From NCBI RefSeq assembly GCF_032362555.1, contig NC_083513.1, forward strand, positions 744,001 through 808,000: DNA of 64,000 nt. Direction: 5' to 3'. Below the pieces are notes generated by a model. That model did no database searches and had not been told where the DNA came from. It was given only the letters and a program-made list of their open reading frames with translations. Made by a program: the position numbers and the translations under genes. This DNA is from Amyelois transitella. Taxonomy: Eukaryota; Arthropoda; Insecta; Lepidoptera; Pyralidae. How positions within the stretch are numbered: the stretch's first letter is position 1; each line of letters begins with the position of its first letter. Shown in pieces: positions 1 through 10,823 of the stretch.

Positions 1-148
1 GACGGGTTGCTAGCCCATCGCCTGAATGAAGAATCCCAAGTTTATAAGCCTACCCCTTAGTCGCCTTTAACGACATCCACGAGGAAATAGATGGAGTGGT
101 CCTATTCTTTTTTTTTCTCCGTGTGGTTCCCGGCACCGATAGAAAAAT
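1..148 (-). mobile_element. SINE-A fragment, cut by the window edge
   Basis: Matches the 5' half of SINE-A in reverse: the blocks GCTAGCCCATCGCC, TTAGTCGCC and GGAGTGGTCC are readable. The terminal CCGTGTGGTTCCCGGCACC block at 119-137 is in the opposite orientation, so the end is rearranged. Confidence 0.75.
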
Positions 149-177
149 TCCTAACTTAATTTCAGTTTTATGTTTAG

Positions 178-310
178 ATCTGTGGATATGGTTCTCATGA
201 AGATCAAACTGTTACTGCAAAATGGTACTAATCACATTCAAGACAGACTTGCCGATCTCCAAAACTTATTGGAAACTATCAAAAAAGATGTGGACAATGA
301 GGTGAAATAG
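178..310 (+). CDS. Terminal exon of an unrecognised (probably secreted, helical) protein gene; upstream exons lie outside the window
   Basis: After an acceptor ending tttag at 177, a frame entered in phase 2 runs to TAG at 308-310. It encodes about 43 residues: a Leu/Lys-rich amphipathic stretch with one Asn-Gly-Thr glycosylation site and a heptad-like run (around RLADLQNLLETIKK). The phase-2 entry, the size and the leucine-rich tail resemble the last exon of the gene at 1268-4836, so the two may be tandem paralogues; the similarity is weak by eye. A truncated SINE-A lies directly upstream (1-148). An alternative acceptor (ttcag at 165) would add four residues. I do not recognise the family. 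Confidence 0.4.
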
Positions 311-363
311 TTTAAATATTCCACCTATTCCATTGGTTAATTTTACTTAATCCAAATTCCCAA

Positions 364-623
364 CATACATATTTATGGTCACGTCTATATCCCTTGTGGG
401 GTAGACAGAGCAAACGGTCTTGAAAAGACTGATAGGCCACGTTCAGCTGTTTGGCTTAATGATAGAATTGAGTTTAGAATAGTGACAGGTTGCCAGCCCA
501 TCGCCTGAAAGAAGAATTTAAAGTTTATAAGCCTTCCCCTTAGTCGCCTTTCACGACATCCATGGGAGAGTGATGGAGTGGTCCTATTCTTTTTTCTGTT
601 TGGTGCCGGGAACCATACGGCAC
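364..623 (-). mobile_element. SINE-A, near full length
   Basis: Starts with the inverted (TATG)n tail and CACGTCTATATCCCTTG, and ends with GGTGCCGGGAACCATACGGCAC. About 260 bp. Any open frame on this strand is translated repeat. Confidence 0.9.
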
Positions 624-1074
624 TAGAATGCAATAAATTGTTTTTTACGTTTTCCTTCATATCATTTCTAAATCTATTCCAGATCCTACATAAAACATTC
701 AAATCTGGAAAAATTATGTAACCAATTTGTAGTTCTTTGAAAATCTTGTCTGTGATTTGGCAGAACGTAAAAAACTTAAATGACGGTAATTAATCACTAA
801 AACACTTTCATCTTCTATATTATTGGATACTATTAATAGATTCGTGTTATTGGGATGAGTAACTTTTGATATATTGTAAAATTTATGAACCAGATATTTA
901 ATGAGATGTGCCCAAGAATTATGTTATGAACGAAATTGGTTCTATCGTCATTATTATTTACTAAATAATTTGGAATTGAAATTGTTCTTTTGTATATAAT
1001 AAAACTGCTTCCAAAAATTGACCAATGGCACCAAGTAGCTTCCGAAATATATTCAGGAAAATACTCGAAGACAG

Positions 1075-1265
1075 ACAAAAATTACTAACTGAAGAAGAAA
1101 TATATGCGTTAAATATTATATAAACGTTCGTGAATGTGCAAAGAAAAGTAAAGGTTATTTTATTTTATGGACAAAAATTACTAGCTGAAGAAGAAATATA
1201 TGCGTTAAATATTATGATAACGTTCTTAAATGTGCAAAGAAAAGTAAAGGTTATTTTATTTTATA
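1075..1265 (+). repeat. 96-bp tandem duplication, two copies
   Basis: The segment starting ACAAAAATTACTAACTGAAG at 1075 is repeated at 1171 with a few substitutions, a 96-bp period. The second copy runs straight into the acceptor (ataag, 1267) of the exon at 1268, so the duplication has rebuilt the intron-exon junction. The repeat contains a short open frame (LLTEEEIYALNI) that I cannot assign. Confidence 0.85.
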
Positions 1266-1267
1266 AG

Positions 1268-4200
1268 GTTGACGCATGCCTCCTCGCTCGTCAAAATGAG
1301 ACTGCAGCGTTGGCGGAGAAGGCTCTTCATCAGATGGTAGTGTGTGGGTACGCTCTGATTGGCCACGACCCGACGGAGGCGGTGAAGAATGTTATTCAAA
1401 TGAAGAACATGATCAAGGAAGGTTTGACGCCGGTAAGCATAATGACGGAGTATTATGTATTAATCTATAAACTCTTGCTCATGAAGAAATGCAGAGAGTG
1501 TGATATTCCACATTATTTCATTTCTCGCAGGTCTTTCTTGCTTCATCAAAGTTAATCGTTTATTTGATGAGAGTAACAATGTAAAGTGACTCAATAGACG
1601 TAATTGAAATAATATTACTACTAATGTGATAATGATTGTAAATGTTAGATTCTTTTGACATTTTAACGTATTCTAGTTTTGTAAACTTCAAAGTATTGGA
1701 CAAATTTAAAGAAGAATATCTTGTATCTATGGAGAAAGAAAATGTATAAAAAACCACAATTGCAGATTTATGACCAAAAGCCGGAAATCTACAATCTCCT
1801 GAAGGTGTGCGGCCACGAGCACGACACCCTGAAGAAGGTCGTCAAGTGCGTCATCTCCAAGGTATGCTTCATTTTAGTTTTCACCAGCTCACACCAGCAA
1901 TTTATTTATCATCGTTTTTTATTTTCACTACGATAATATCCAGATATCTTAATGAATAAGGAAGAATATTTCAATATGACATGTCTACGTTAGGTGTTAC
2001 ATTAAAAGCCTATGCAGAATAGGGTTTAACTCCCTAACGCACGCCCAGTTTCCGAGTTCAGTCCAGTTTCCGACTCCAGCCTATTCCAGTTGAACGAGTC
2101 AAATCGCCTTAAAGCCGCCAAAAGGGGGGGCGATTTGACTCGTACAACTGGAATGTTGGTAGAGCCATAAATGGGGGTAAGAATTTCATCGGTAGATCTT
2201 TTACAAGATTTAATGTACCCACTCTGACATCGTGATCACAGACGGCCAGACGAAGAGACAGAAGACGAGATAGTCAGAGAGTTGAATCGTGACCAACATC
2301 TGGATGATGATGATGATCTTCCAACAGATTTTGAGATTGGTACTCAATTGGACATGATGACAATTCTTCAGTCAGTTTTTAATAGTTAGCCAGGAGGGTT
2401 GCAAGCTTCTTTTTATTGCTACATACTTCTTACACGTTGAAAGTGTCTGCTTATTTTTATGAGACTGTTTAATCAATCTTAATGGTTGTCACGAATGTAT
2501 ATTGCATCTTCAGTGAGGTCGTCAGATGCGTCATTTCAAAAGTATCATTATTTATAAATGATTGAAGTAGGGCATGAGTGATGGAAACAATGCTTCGTCT
2601 GTTTGAATTTACTCAGTCATATAACTACTTACTTACCATCGTAAAATTTGGTAGTCAACATATTTTCATTATTTCATGAAATCGTAAAAATAATATATAA
2701 TACAGACCTGTAAGATGATAGTGAAAACTATAATTAATAATTGCATCACAAGTGGTCTATATTGTACTGGCAGAGACGAAGAATTAACTGAAATGTTATA
2801 TGTTTATCAAAATCTTCTGCTATCTTTTGCTAAACAATAGTTTTTATGTATTGGAACACGGCAAGCGTATAAAAAGCCTTTTTTAAATAGATAAATTTGC
2901 AGATAAGATTTGTAATTGCGAGTAAATTGAGTAACAAGAATAAAGAAATATTCCTACGTGATCAATGGAAATTCATTAAGATTATTATTATTATAAGATT
3001 ACTTACAATAGAATAAAATCATTGACTTAAATGAAAATGATAGTAATTAAAATTAGTAAAATGTTGACTGCCCCAAAAGACTATCTCTCAAATTACTAAT
3101 AAAATAAAAACAGATAATGCAAAAACAAAGAGTATCAATATAAAAGTTCCCATTTTTAAGAACAAAATTAAGTTATTAAGGATAATATTACTAATACGGG
3201 ATATAGTAAATCTACGTTCAAGATGGGATTTACGAAAATATTCCAAAATCGTTCAAGATTACTCATATCCGGCGATTCGAATGAAAATAAATTTAGTCGG
3301 AACCGTGTTGAGTTGTGATAGGAAATCTGTATTTTCGAACTAAAACAACACGTTCATTTTATTTCTGACATGCGCCGGCGCAGATTTAGAGTTAGAAAAA
3401 TTAGGAAATGAACCAAATTATGACAGATTCTCATTAATGTGTCAGCCTTTTTGTAAAGAAATAATGTTACTGACAAAATGAAAGAACAAGCGTGGAATTT
3501 CATTAAAATAAGATTTATATGCGACGGATATGAATAGATTTTAATAAAATGTGACGTGTACTCGTTTTTATTACGTTTGAAGAAATTTGTGATTTTGTAT
3601 TATATAAAATACCTACTAAAGTTACAATTAGTTTGCAGCTCAATCTGTATAACTTATTATGCAAAAACAAAAGATTAAAAACCGTATTACGATCAAAATA
3701 CTATATTCAGTAGATTTTGCTCTGCTTAAAAATAAAACCCTAATACCCTACCCCTTCGGGAAATAGGCGTAATTTTATCTTAGGTTATGTTATTAAAAAT
3801 AAAAGTATTTAAATTTTTAAATAACCATACACTAAATTGACACTAAAGATTATTGCCCAGAAAAAAGTTGTCCCTATGTAAGTAAATACGACATTTTCCC
3901 TTTCAGTCGCCAGTCATAAAGTCAGCCATGATGGACGTGACTAGCAAACTAATACAAGGTGTGGTGGAACTGACGAAGCTGATGGCCCACGGAGCCATGC
4001 ATGAGGCGTGTCTCATAGAAGTGGTGAAATCTGTTGAAGACGAGGCGTTTGTCATCGTAGATAAAGTGAAAGGATGCAGGCTAGTAGTTCCTTTGATATT
4101 TATTTTATTTGGTCTTAAAGGTGAGGAAGATCTTTTTAGAAGAGGCGATTAAATGCCTGCTACAATTATTTCAGCTTAATCGTACCAGAAATTAATTAAA

Positions 4201-4836
4201 AAGCTTTAGCCATGCCATCTACAGAATAATAAAGGTTTTTTGTAAATTCCACGGGATCTTAATGTATACCGGGACGATAGTGCCCTATGTCAATCTCCAA
4301 ACTCTTTAATTGTAGATAACGCGTGAAGAGATATACATACAATACAAATAAACATATTTTCGCACTCATAATATTACTTTGAGTGATGAAAGTTATCCAA
4401 TGACAATTTTAGAAAGCCAATTTTTAGAATAAAAATAAATATATAAGGGACAAATTAAACTGATTGAGTTAATCTCGAAGTAATTTTGACACTTGTGTTA
4501 TGAGATGCTAACTCAACGATTTTATATTTTATTATAAATACTTATAAAGATAAACATCCAAGACCCATACCATAATTGTTTAACATTGTTGTTTTCAGTT
4601 ACGGAAATAGTACAGATGTTTTAAATGAAACAGAGAAGTATATTAAAGATAATAATGCCACCGTCCTTAATCTAGATGGTAAAGATACTAGCAATAACAA
4701 TGGTGTTCAAGAAATATTGAAAAAAATGCTAACTCCGGGTGATGCTAATCTGAAGAATGAACTTACTAATCTTAATGCAGAGCTGGGGTCAATTGCATCT
4801 AATTTTATTTCTAAAGAAGACAAAAAGAATGAATAA
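1268..4836 (+). CDS. Unrecognised, probably secreted helical protein, four 3' exons (5' end not found)
   Basis: Exons 1268-1432, 1766-1861, 3907-4079 and 4599-4836 join in one frame: phase 0, 0, 0, then 2, ending at TAA 4834-4836. Together they give 223 residues. The first three exons read as amphipathic helices with Cys near their ends (VDACLLARQ, MVVCGYALIG, LLKVCGHEH, VVKCVISK, HEACLIEVV). The last exon is acidic and Asn-rich. N-X-S/T sites (NET, NST, NET, NAT) fit secretion, but no signal-peptide exon was found upstream. The third intron needs a GC donor (CAG|GCTAGT at 4080), because no phase-2 GT donor gives a plausible join. An AATAAA overlaps the stop codon. Exon 2 has a decayed copy in the next intron. 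A tandem neighbour may end at 310. Lepidopteran haemolymph-type helical proteins are a possible comparison, but I cannot name the family. Confidence 0.5.
2083..2154. repeat. 24-bp inverted repeat (hairpin)
   Basis: Arms 2083-2106 (ATTCCAGTTGAACGAGTC...) and 2131-2154 are reverse complements with one mismatch. The loop is 24 bp and contains a G7 run. It could be a MITE end or a regulatory hairpin. It lies in intron 2 of the gene at 1268-4836. Confidence 0.8.
2228..2389 (+). other. Acidic open frame, possible exon or transposon remnant
   Basis: This stop-to-stop frame of about 52 codons reads as an acidic peptide with the segments RPDEETEDEIVREL, LDDDDDLPTDFEIG and MMTILQSVF before TAG at 2387. 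A possible acceptor (atcacag) lies at its start. The composition is more protein-like than the flanks. It may be the C-terminus of a transposase, since an inverted repeat lies 75 bp upstream. No family is recognised. Confidence 0.3.
2478..2541 (+). pseudogene. Decayed duplicate of the exon at 1766-1861
   Basis: The block GAGGTCGTCAGATGCGTCAT and the following TTCAAAAGTA align with AAGGTCGTCAAGTGCGTCAT and CTCCAAGGTA at the end of the exon at 1766-1861. The preceding GGTTGTCACGAATGT matches the Cys-Gly-His-Glu segment. A stop and indels break the frame; the donor-like GT survives at 2542. Confidence 0.6.
4444..4576 (-). mobile_element. SINE-F fragment (tRNA-derived family), 3' part
   Basis: Contains GGGACAAATTAAACTGATTGAG, ACTCAACGAT and AAACATCCAAGACCC as in the fuller copies at 29316 and 59868, but lacks the tRNA-like head. 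It ends about 20 bp upstream of the last-exon acceptor at 4598. Confidence 0.75.
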
Positions 4837-5307
4837 AACTTTTGAAAAAGAATGAATAATACTTATGAATTTTATTTGTGCCATACTTATTTACTCTCCT
4901 AATTCTATGTAATATATAGTTGAAGCCTGCAGTTTGGGCTGTTCCTCAAAGTCAATGAAGGGAAAAGCTTATAAACTCAGAATTCTTTTGGACTAGCAAC
5001 TAGTCAGATTCTCTGAATTTTAGTTAGCGTGACCTTTGAGTTTTTTAAATATTGGCCGTGCCTTCCCTTTGAGTCACTGGAAAACCGCTCCACCGTCCTC
5101 AAAAAATCCAACATTTCAGAACAAAATCCGTTTACGACTTTCCGAAATTAGGGCATACATACAGACAAAAAAATATGAGGACTTTGTAGTTTGTAGTGGT
5201 GTATACAAAATTTATATTGGCCTTCTGTGTAATATACCTACACACGAAGTTTGTTGAATTTGGATTTAATACATATTTGGAATAAATGAGTCTTATAAAG
5301 TGTTCTT

Positions 5308-5500
5308 TTCCCATGGAGGCCGTAATAGGCAACTTAGGGATAGGCTTAGAAACTTGGGATTCTTTGAGGCGATGGGATAGCAACCTGTCACTATTTGAAT
5401 CTCGATTCTATCATTGAGCCCAACAGTTAAACTTGGCCTATCAGTCTTTTCAAGACTATTGACTCTATCTATCCCGCAAAGGATATAGACGTGAATGTAT
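5308..5500 (+). mobile_element. SINE-A, 5'-truncated
   Basis: Readable from CCCATGGAGGCCGTAATAGG through CCTGTCACTATTTGAATC to GATATAGACGTGAATGTATG. Diverged. Confidence 0.8.
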
Positions 5501-5892
5501 GTAGTGTGTGTTAATGCACTGCAAAATTCTGATCAAAGAGACCGTTTATCGATTGTACTTGTATATGAGATGCAAGATTTATATGTGTTGAAGATCGATT
5601 CAACAGGGTTAATCCTAGTCTAGTATTTATTTTGTTCTGATTTAAAAGAGGTCACGCTTACGAAACACAGAGTGTGTTTACGATGGGGAGATAACATTCA
5701 GTTTTGTTTACATTACTCTTTCTATTTACTTGACCGTAAATACGATGAAGCCACAAGCAGAAATGGATTCAATTTTATTGGTCAGCCAAAATTATTGATA
5801 GTATCTTGGTAGATCTAATTGGCAGTGATTCTGATCATCGTCATTTTTATATTCGATGCATCGTCGATGACAATAAAACCGCGTATGCGTTC

Positions 5893-6147
5893 TGCCGTGT
5901 GGTTCCCAGCACTATTAGAAAAAAGAATAGGATCACTCCATCTCTTTTCTATGGATATCGTAAAAGATGACTAAGGGATAGGCTCATAAACTTTGGATTC
6001 TTTTAGGTGATGGACTAGCAACCTTTCTCTATTTTAATCACAATTCTATCATTAAGCCAAACAGCTGAACGTGGACTTTCAATCTTCATAAGACTGTCGG
6101 CTCTGTCTCCCCCGTAAGCGATAAAGACCTGATTGTATGTATGTATC
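5893..6147 (+). mobile_element. SINE-A, near full length
   Basis: Head TGCCGTGTGGTTCCCAGCAC and tail GATTGTATGTATGTAT. Diverged copy. Confidence 0.88.
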
Positions 6148-6390
6148 TATAAAACTATTTATATATCAGGCGTACGTTGTCTTTTTAATAAAAAAAAAAT
6201 GTCAGAAATCCACGTTATGTCAGAATAGGCGTACGCGCACGATCGGGGGTAACGGCCCTCTTGGTTAATTACTCATTTTGTGATTGGCAACATGCCAACG
6301 TTAAATGGACTATTTGGTAGAAAAGTGGAATGGTGTGTCTAATCCAGATTCCGAGCGTCTGCCAATCCAGGAAATTTACTACGACTTACG

Positions 6391-7330
6391 ACAAAAGGTT
6401 CAGATTGATAATGAAATTTTATTAGACAATACTTACTTACTATTGTGGCTGAAAATAATGAGAATGCTAAATGACGACAGCAAAGTTTCTTCGGATTGGG
6501 ACATAAATAGATAAATACGTGTGGTTCCCGACAGTGCCGTGTGGTTCCCGGCACCAATACAAAAAAGAATTGGACCACTCCATCTCTTTTCCATGGATGT
6601 CTTAAAAGGCGACTAAGGGATAGGCTTACACTTGGGATTCTTTTTTTAGGCGATGGGCTAGTAAACCTGTCACTATTTGAATATCAATTCTATCATTAAG
6701 CCAAATAGCTGAATGTGGCCATTCAGTCTTTTCAAGACTGTTGGCTCTGTCTACCCCGCAAGGAATATAGACGTGACCATATGTATGTATGTACAACAAA
6801 AGGTTCAGATTGATAATGAAATTTTATTAGACAATACTTACTTACTATTGTGGCTGAAAATAATGAGAATGCTAAATGACGACAGCAAAGTTTCTTCGGA
6901 TTGGGACATAAATAGATAAATACGTGTGGTTCCCGACAGTGCCGTGTGGTTCCCGGCACCAATACAAAAAAGAATTGGACCACTCCATCTCTTTTCCATG
7001 GATGTCTTAAAAGGCGACTAAGGGATAGGCTTACACTTGGGATTCTTTTTTTAGGCGATGGGCTAGTAAACCTGTCACTATTTGAATATCAATTCTATCA
7101 TTAAGCCAAATAGCTGAATGTGGCCATTCAGTCTTTTCAAGACTGTTGGCTCTGTCTACCCCGCAAGGAATATAGACGTGACCATATGTATGTATGTACA
7201 ACAAAAGGTTCAGATTGATAATGAAATTTTATTAGACAATACTTACTTACTATTGTGGCCAAAAATAACGAGAATGCTAAATGACGACAGCAAAGTTTCT
7301 TCGGATTGGGACATAAATAGATAAATACGT
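6391..7330 (+). repeat. 405-bp tandem array, about 2.3 units, each with a SINE-A copy
   Basis: The block ACAAAAGGTTCAGATTGATA starts at 6391, 6796 and 7201, exactly 405 bp apart. Each unit is a ~140-bp segment ending in GGGACATAAATAGATAAATACGT followed by a SINE-A (6534-6793 and 6939-7198). The third unit stops after the non-SINE part. The units are almost identical, so the array is recent. Short open frames here simply repeat with the unit. Confidence 0.93.
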
Positions 7331-7332
7331 CC

Positions 7333-7525
7333 ATATAGTCACGTCTAAAGTAGATATCTTGTGTGTGGCTCAAAGATTGAATTTAGATTCAAATAGTGAC
7401 AGATTGATCGCTCAAAGCTTAAAAGAAGAATCCCAAGTTTATGATTCTATCCCTTAGTCGCCTTTTACGATATCCATAGAAAGAGAAGGTCCTATTCTAA
7501 GTCCTGGAAACCACACAGCACCACA
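7333..7525 (-). mobile_element. SINE-A, diverged
   Basis: TAGTCACGTCT, GATTCAAATAGTGACAG and GTCGCCTTTTACGATATCC are readable. It abuts the tandem array. Confidence 0.75.
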
Positions 7526-7787
7526 CGTTTTTATGATTCCTACGACATAAGTGCTGAGTAGTTGCAAAAGGTTAAGGTGTCCAATTAAAAAGCGCACGGA
7601 TATAATGTGACACAGGTTCGAATCCTTCCGCGATCATGTTCAAACATGTTTTTTCTGAGCTATGATATAATATATCCGATGCTCTTACGACGAGAGGAAC
7701 ATCGTGGAGAAACCTACACACCTAGGCAAATGGATGGTAACCATTGCACGTTTGCACGGGGCGGCGAACTTTTATTATTATAATGTT

Positions 7788-8058
7788 ATACTAGAGGCCG
7801 CCCGCGACTTCGTCCGCGTGGAATCAATAAAAAAAATAATTATTGGGCAACTACAAATTAAATTAGATCAGGTTCATCAGGATCATCAATCCCGCGGGAA
7901 CTCCGGGATAAAAAGTTAGTTAGCCTATACGTTATTCTGGGTCTTTAGCTACCTACATACCCAATTTCATCGTGATCGGTTCAGTAGTTTTTGCATGAAA
8001 GAGTAACAAACATCCATACTGACAACCTGACATACTCACAAACATTAGTAGGATGAAA
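7788..8058 (+). mobile_element. LINE 3' tail, family G (RTE-like)
   Basis: Reads CTAGAGGCCGCCCGCGACTT, then CCCGCGGGAACTCCGGGATA, CTGGGTCTTTAGCTACCTAC and GGTTCAGTAGTTTTTGCATG, ending CACAAACATTAGTAGGATG. I recognise this as a common lepidopteran LINE 3' end; the RTE-type assignment is from memory. Confidence 0.7.
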
Positions 8059-8224
8059 TACAAATGAAAATTTAAAAAAAAAGGTGAACCTTTGTCTCCT
8101 CTCCAGAAATCTGAAGACACAATCAGAACTAACTGCGTTTCTGATACATACGTACACAAAATCAATTTGAGGACACAACCATAACTTATCGTGTATTATC
8201 TTTTGCACTCACATAAGAAGGGCA

Positions 8225-8480
8225 CATACATACATATGGTCACGTCTATACCCTTGCGGGGCAGACAGAGCCAACAGTCTTGAAAGACTGAATGGCCACG
8301 TTCAGCTATTTGGCCTAATGATAGAATTGAGATTCAAATAGTGACAGGTTGCTAGCCCATCGCCTAAAAAATAATCCCAAGTTTGGAAGCCTATCCCTTA
8401 GTCGCCTTTTACGACATCCGTGGGAAAAAGATGGAGTGGTCCTATTCTTTTTTGTGTTGGTGCCGGGAACCACACGGCAC
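8225..8480 (-). mobile_element. SINE-A, full length
   Basis: (TACA)n tail, CACGTCTATACCCTTGCGGG, and final GGTGCCGGGAACCACACGGC. Confidence 0.93.
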
Positions 8481-8657
8481 ATTTAAGAAGAAGGGCACGA
8501 TCGAGCTAAATTTGATTTGAGACGGCCATATTTATTTCTGTTCTTATAAACATATGTTCGCAATTCAGCGGTGTGTTTTTGTAAGCGTTTCCCAGTGTTT
8601 GGGATAAATATGAATTCTTGTTTCCTTGCTGACTTCCTTTGAGTGGGTAACATACAT

Positions 8658-8760
8658 GCATACATAAAATCACGCCTCTTTCCAGGACGGGTAGGCAGAG
8701 ACTACATCTTTCCACTTGCCACGATCTCTGTATACTTCCTTGAGTGGTTAGGACGTATTA
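8658..8760 (-). mobile_element. LINE-C 3' end fragment
   Basis: Reverse strand carries the LINE-C tail: CACGCCTCTTTCC, GGGTAGGCAGAGACTACATC and TTCCACTTGCCACGATCTC. The sense strand encodes the end of a LINE ORF (see 24474-24760). Confidence 0.75.
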
Positions 8761-8887
8761 AACCGAATATTTGAATTAGCCGTGTGTTTTCTGCAGAAGA
8801 ATCTCTATTCTAGACGTAATACCCCAATGTAGATATAGCTTGAAAAGACTGAAAGGCTAGGTTTAGCTCTACGGCTTTATAATAGAA

Positions 8888-9158
8888 CTAGCTGTGCCCG
8901 TGACTTCGTCTGCGTGGAATAGTTATTTTGGGCATCATTGAAGCCCAAAATAAGAAGGAGAAATAATTTTCCCCGTTTTTTTCACAAATTCCATTATTTC
9001 TTTGCTCCTTATAGTTGCAGCGTAATGTTATATAGCCTAAATCCTTCCTCGAAAAATGGTCTATTCAACGCGAAAAGAATTTTTCAATTCGAACCAGTAG
9101 TTCGTGATATTAGAGCTTTCAAACAAACAAACTCTTTAGCTTTATAATATTAGTATAG
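8888..9158 (+). mobile_element. LINE 3' tail, family B
   Basis: Starts CTAGCTGTGCCCGTGACTTC and ends GCTTTATAATATTAGTATAGA. The inner block CCATTATTTCTTTGCTCC and the (AAAC)n run near the end are shared with the copies at 32977, 61182 and 63620. Confidence 0.8.
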
Positions 9159-9266
9159 ATTGAGACTCAAATAGTGACAGGTTGATAGCCCGTCGCGTAC
9201 AAGAATAATCCCAAGTTTATAAACCTATCCTTTAGTCGCCTTTTACGACATCCATGGGAGAGACAT
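9153..9266 (-). mobile_element. SINE-A fragment
   Basis: GACTCAAATAGTGACAGG through TTTTACGACATCCATGGG; both ends are missing. Confidence 0.75.
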
Positions 9267-9271
9267 TGGTT

Positions 9272-9465
9272 GCACGATTCAGATTTAAGAGATCTATATT
9301 TGTAAATTGACATCCGGTGAAAATGCTGCAGTGTAGTTTGTTCCGCCGCTTCTTCTACACATGCGCTTTGGAAGCGGTAGTAATTATAATAAGATGTAAG
9401 TGATGTGACGCCAATAAGTGATACCTTGTATCCAATTTTGCAAATAAATGTATTCTATTCTAATA
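9272..9465 (+). mobile_element. LINE 3' tail, family D
   Basis: GATTCAGATTTAAGAGATC, ATGCTGCAGTGTAGTTTG, CACATGCGCTTTGGAAGCGG and a TATTCTATTCTA end. Further copies occur at 38219, 39352, 41590 and 44172. Confidence 0.75.
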
Positions 9466-9596
9466 ATATTTTAATTAATTTACTTCACGAAGTTTGTTTT
9501 TCCGTTTCAAGCATAGTCATGACAGTGAGATAAAAAAAGATCAAATCAACTGCATGTTATATTCCTTCTTCAAGATATAATTTATTCAATATTACT

Positions 9597-9745
9597 TACA
9601 TATAAACATAAAATCACGCCTTTTTCCCGGAGGGGTAGGCAGAGACTACATCTTTCCACTTGCAACGATCTCTGCATACTTTTTTCGCTTCATCCACATT
9701 CATAACAATCTTAATGCAAGCTTATGTAAGCTCATGATATTTCAT
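9597..9745 (-). mobile_element. LINE-C 3' end fragment
   Basis: AAAATCACGCCTTTTTCCC, GGGTAGGCAGAGACTACATC and CTTCATCCACATTCATAAC. Confidence 0.75.
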
Positions 9746-10142
9746 TCAATTTTAGGCGATGGGCTTGCAACCTGTCGTTATTCGAATCTCAGTTCCATGA
9801 TTTCTTTTGCAAAAGACCGTTGGCCCTGTCTATACCGTAAGGGATAAAGACGTGATAAGAAATATCTTTTCAAACGGTTGTTGTCTTCATTCTATATAAC
9901 ATAAGAAGACGTTCAAAACCGTTCTAAATTTGAATAATAAACGTCTGCGTTCGATGCGCGGGCTCAACATAATGGTGCCGGATGAATGCAAGATCCACGA
10001 ACGGACAGACATCCATCAACGACATGGACTGATGAGTAAACACATCAGAGCATATGCTTTATGTGGAGTGTACTCAGTTTTTAAAGTCGCAAATGGTTAT
10101 AGCTGAAACGCCGCATGGTTTAGTGGAATCTGATTTTGATAA

Positions 10143-10403
10143 ACATACATACATACATACATATGGTCACGTCTATAGCCCTTGCGGAGTAGACAGAGCC
10201 AACAGTCTTGAAAAGACTAAATGGCCACGTTCAGCTATTTGGCTTAGTGACAGAATTGAGATTCAAATAGTGACAGGTTGCTAGCCCATCGCCTAAAAAG
10301 AATCCAAGTTTGTAAGCCTATCCCTTAGTCGCCTTTTACGACATCGATGGGAAAAAGATGGAGTGGTCCTATTATTTTTTGTGTTGGTGCCGGGAACCAC
10401 ACA
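10143..10403 (-). mobile_element. SINE-A, full length
   Basis: Four TACA units, GGTCACGTCTATAGCCC, ending GGTGCCGGGAACCACAC. Confidence 0.92.
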
Positions 10404-10437
10404 TTTTGATAAACTTGATAATTAATAGAAATATACC

Positions 10438-10756
10438 TATATATGGGACAAATTACACAGATTGAGTTGGCCACGAAGTAAGTTCGAAACTTGTGTTCCC
10501 AGTCTTCAACGATACTATAAAATAAAATAAAAACTTATATAGATTGAAAATCCAAGCCAATTAGATGAAGTTCGTTTCTCATCATGCCGTGAACGGGATT
10601 CGAACCCGAGCTCCGCCAGTAGACCCGTGAGAGGAGAAATATATAAGTAATTATTATTAAATATATAATAGTATCGTTGAGTTAGTATTTCGTTATACAA
10701 TCTGTGTAATTTGTCCCGTATATATATATATATATCCCGTATATACGGGACAAATA
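10438..10756. mobile_element. Two SINE-F pieces in inverted orientation
   Basis: 10438-10625 is a minus-strand copy with the tRNA-like B box (GGGATTCGAACCCGAG). 10665-10735 is a plus-strand piece (CGTTGAGTTAG, CAATCTGTGTAATTTGTCCC). A (TA)n run and a repeated CCCGTATATACGGGAC palindrome follow. Confidence 0.7.
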
Positions 10757-10823
10757 TATATATATATATGCATATATTTATTTATTTATTGAATGATTCA
10801 TTCAAAGAAATGTCATGACTTAC

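Noticed and set aside
6305..6514. 69-codon frame repeated at 6713 and 7118
   Set aside because: The repetition is explained by the 405-bp tandem array, and half of the later frames is SINE-A.
9899..10106. Stop-to-stop frame (KTVLNLNNKRLRSMRGLN...)
   Set aside because: No splice sites, homology or neighbours support it; 68 open codons can occur by chance in a window this size.
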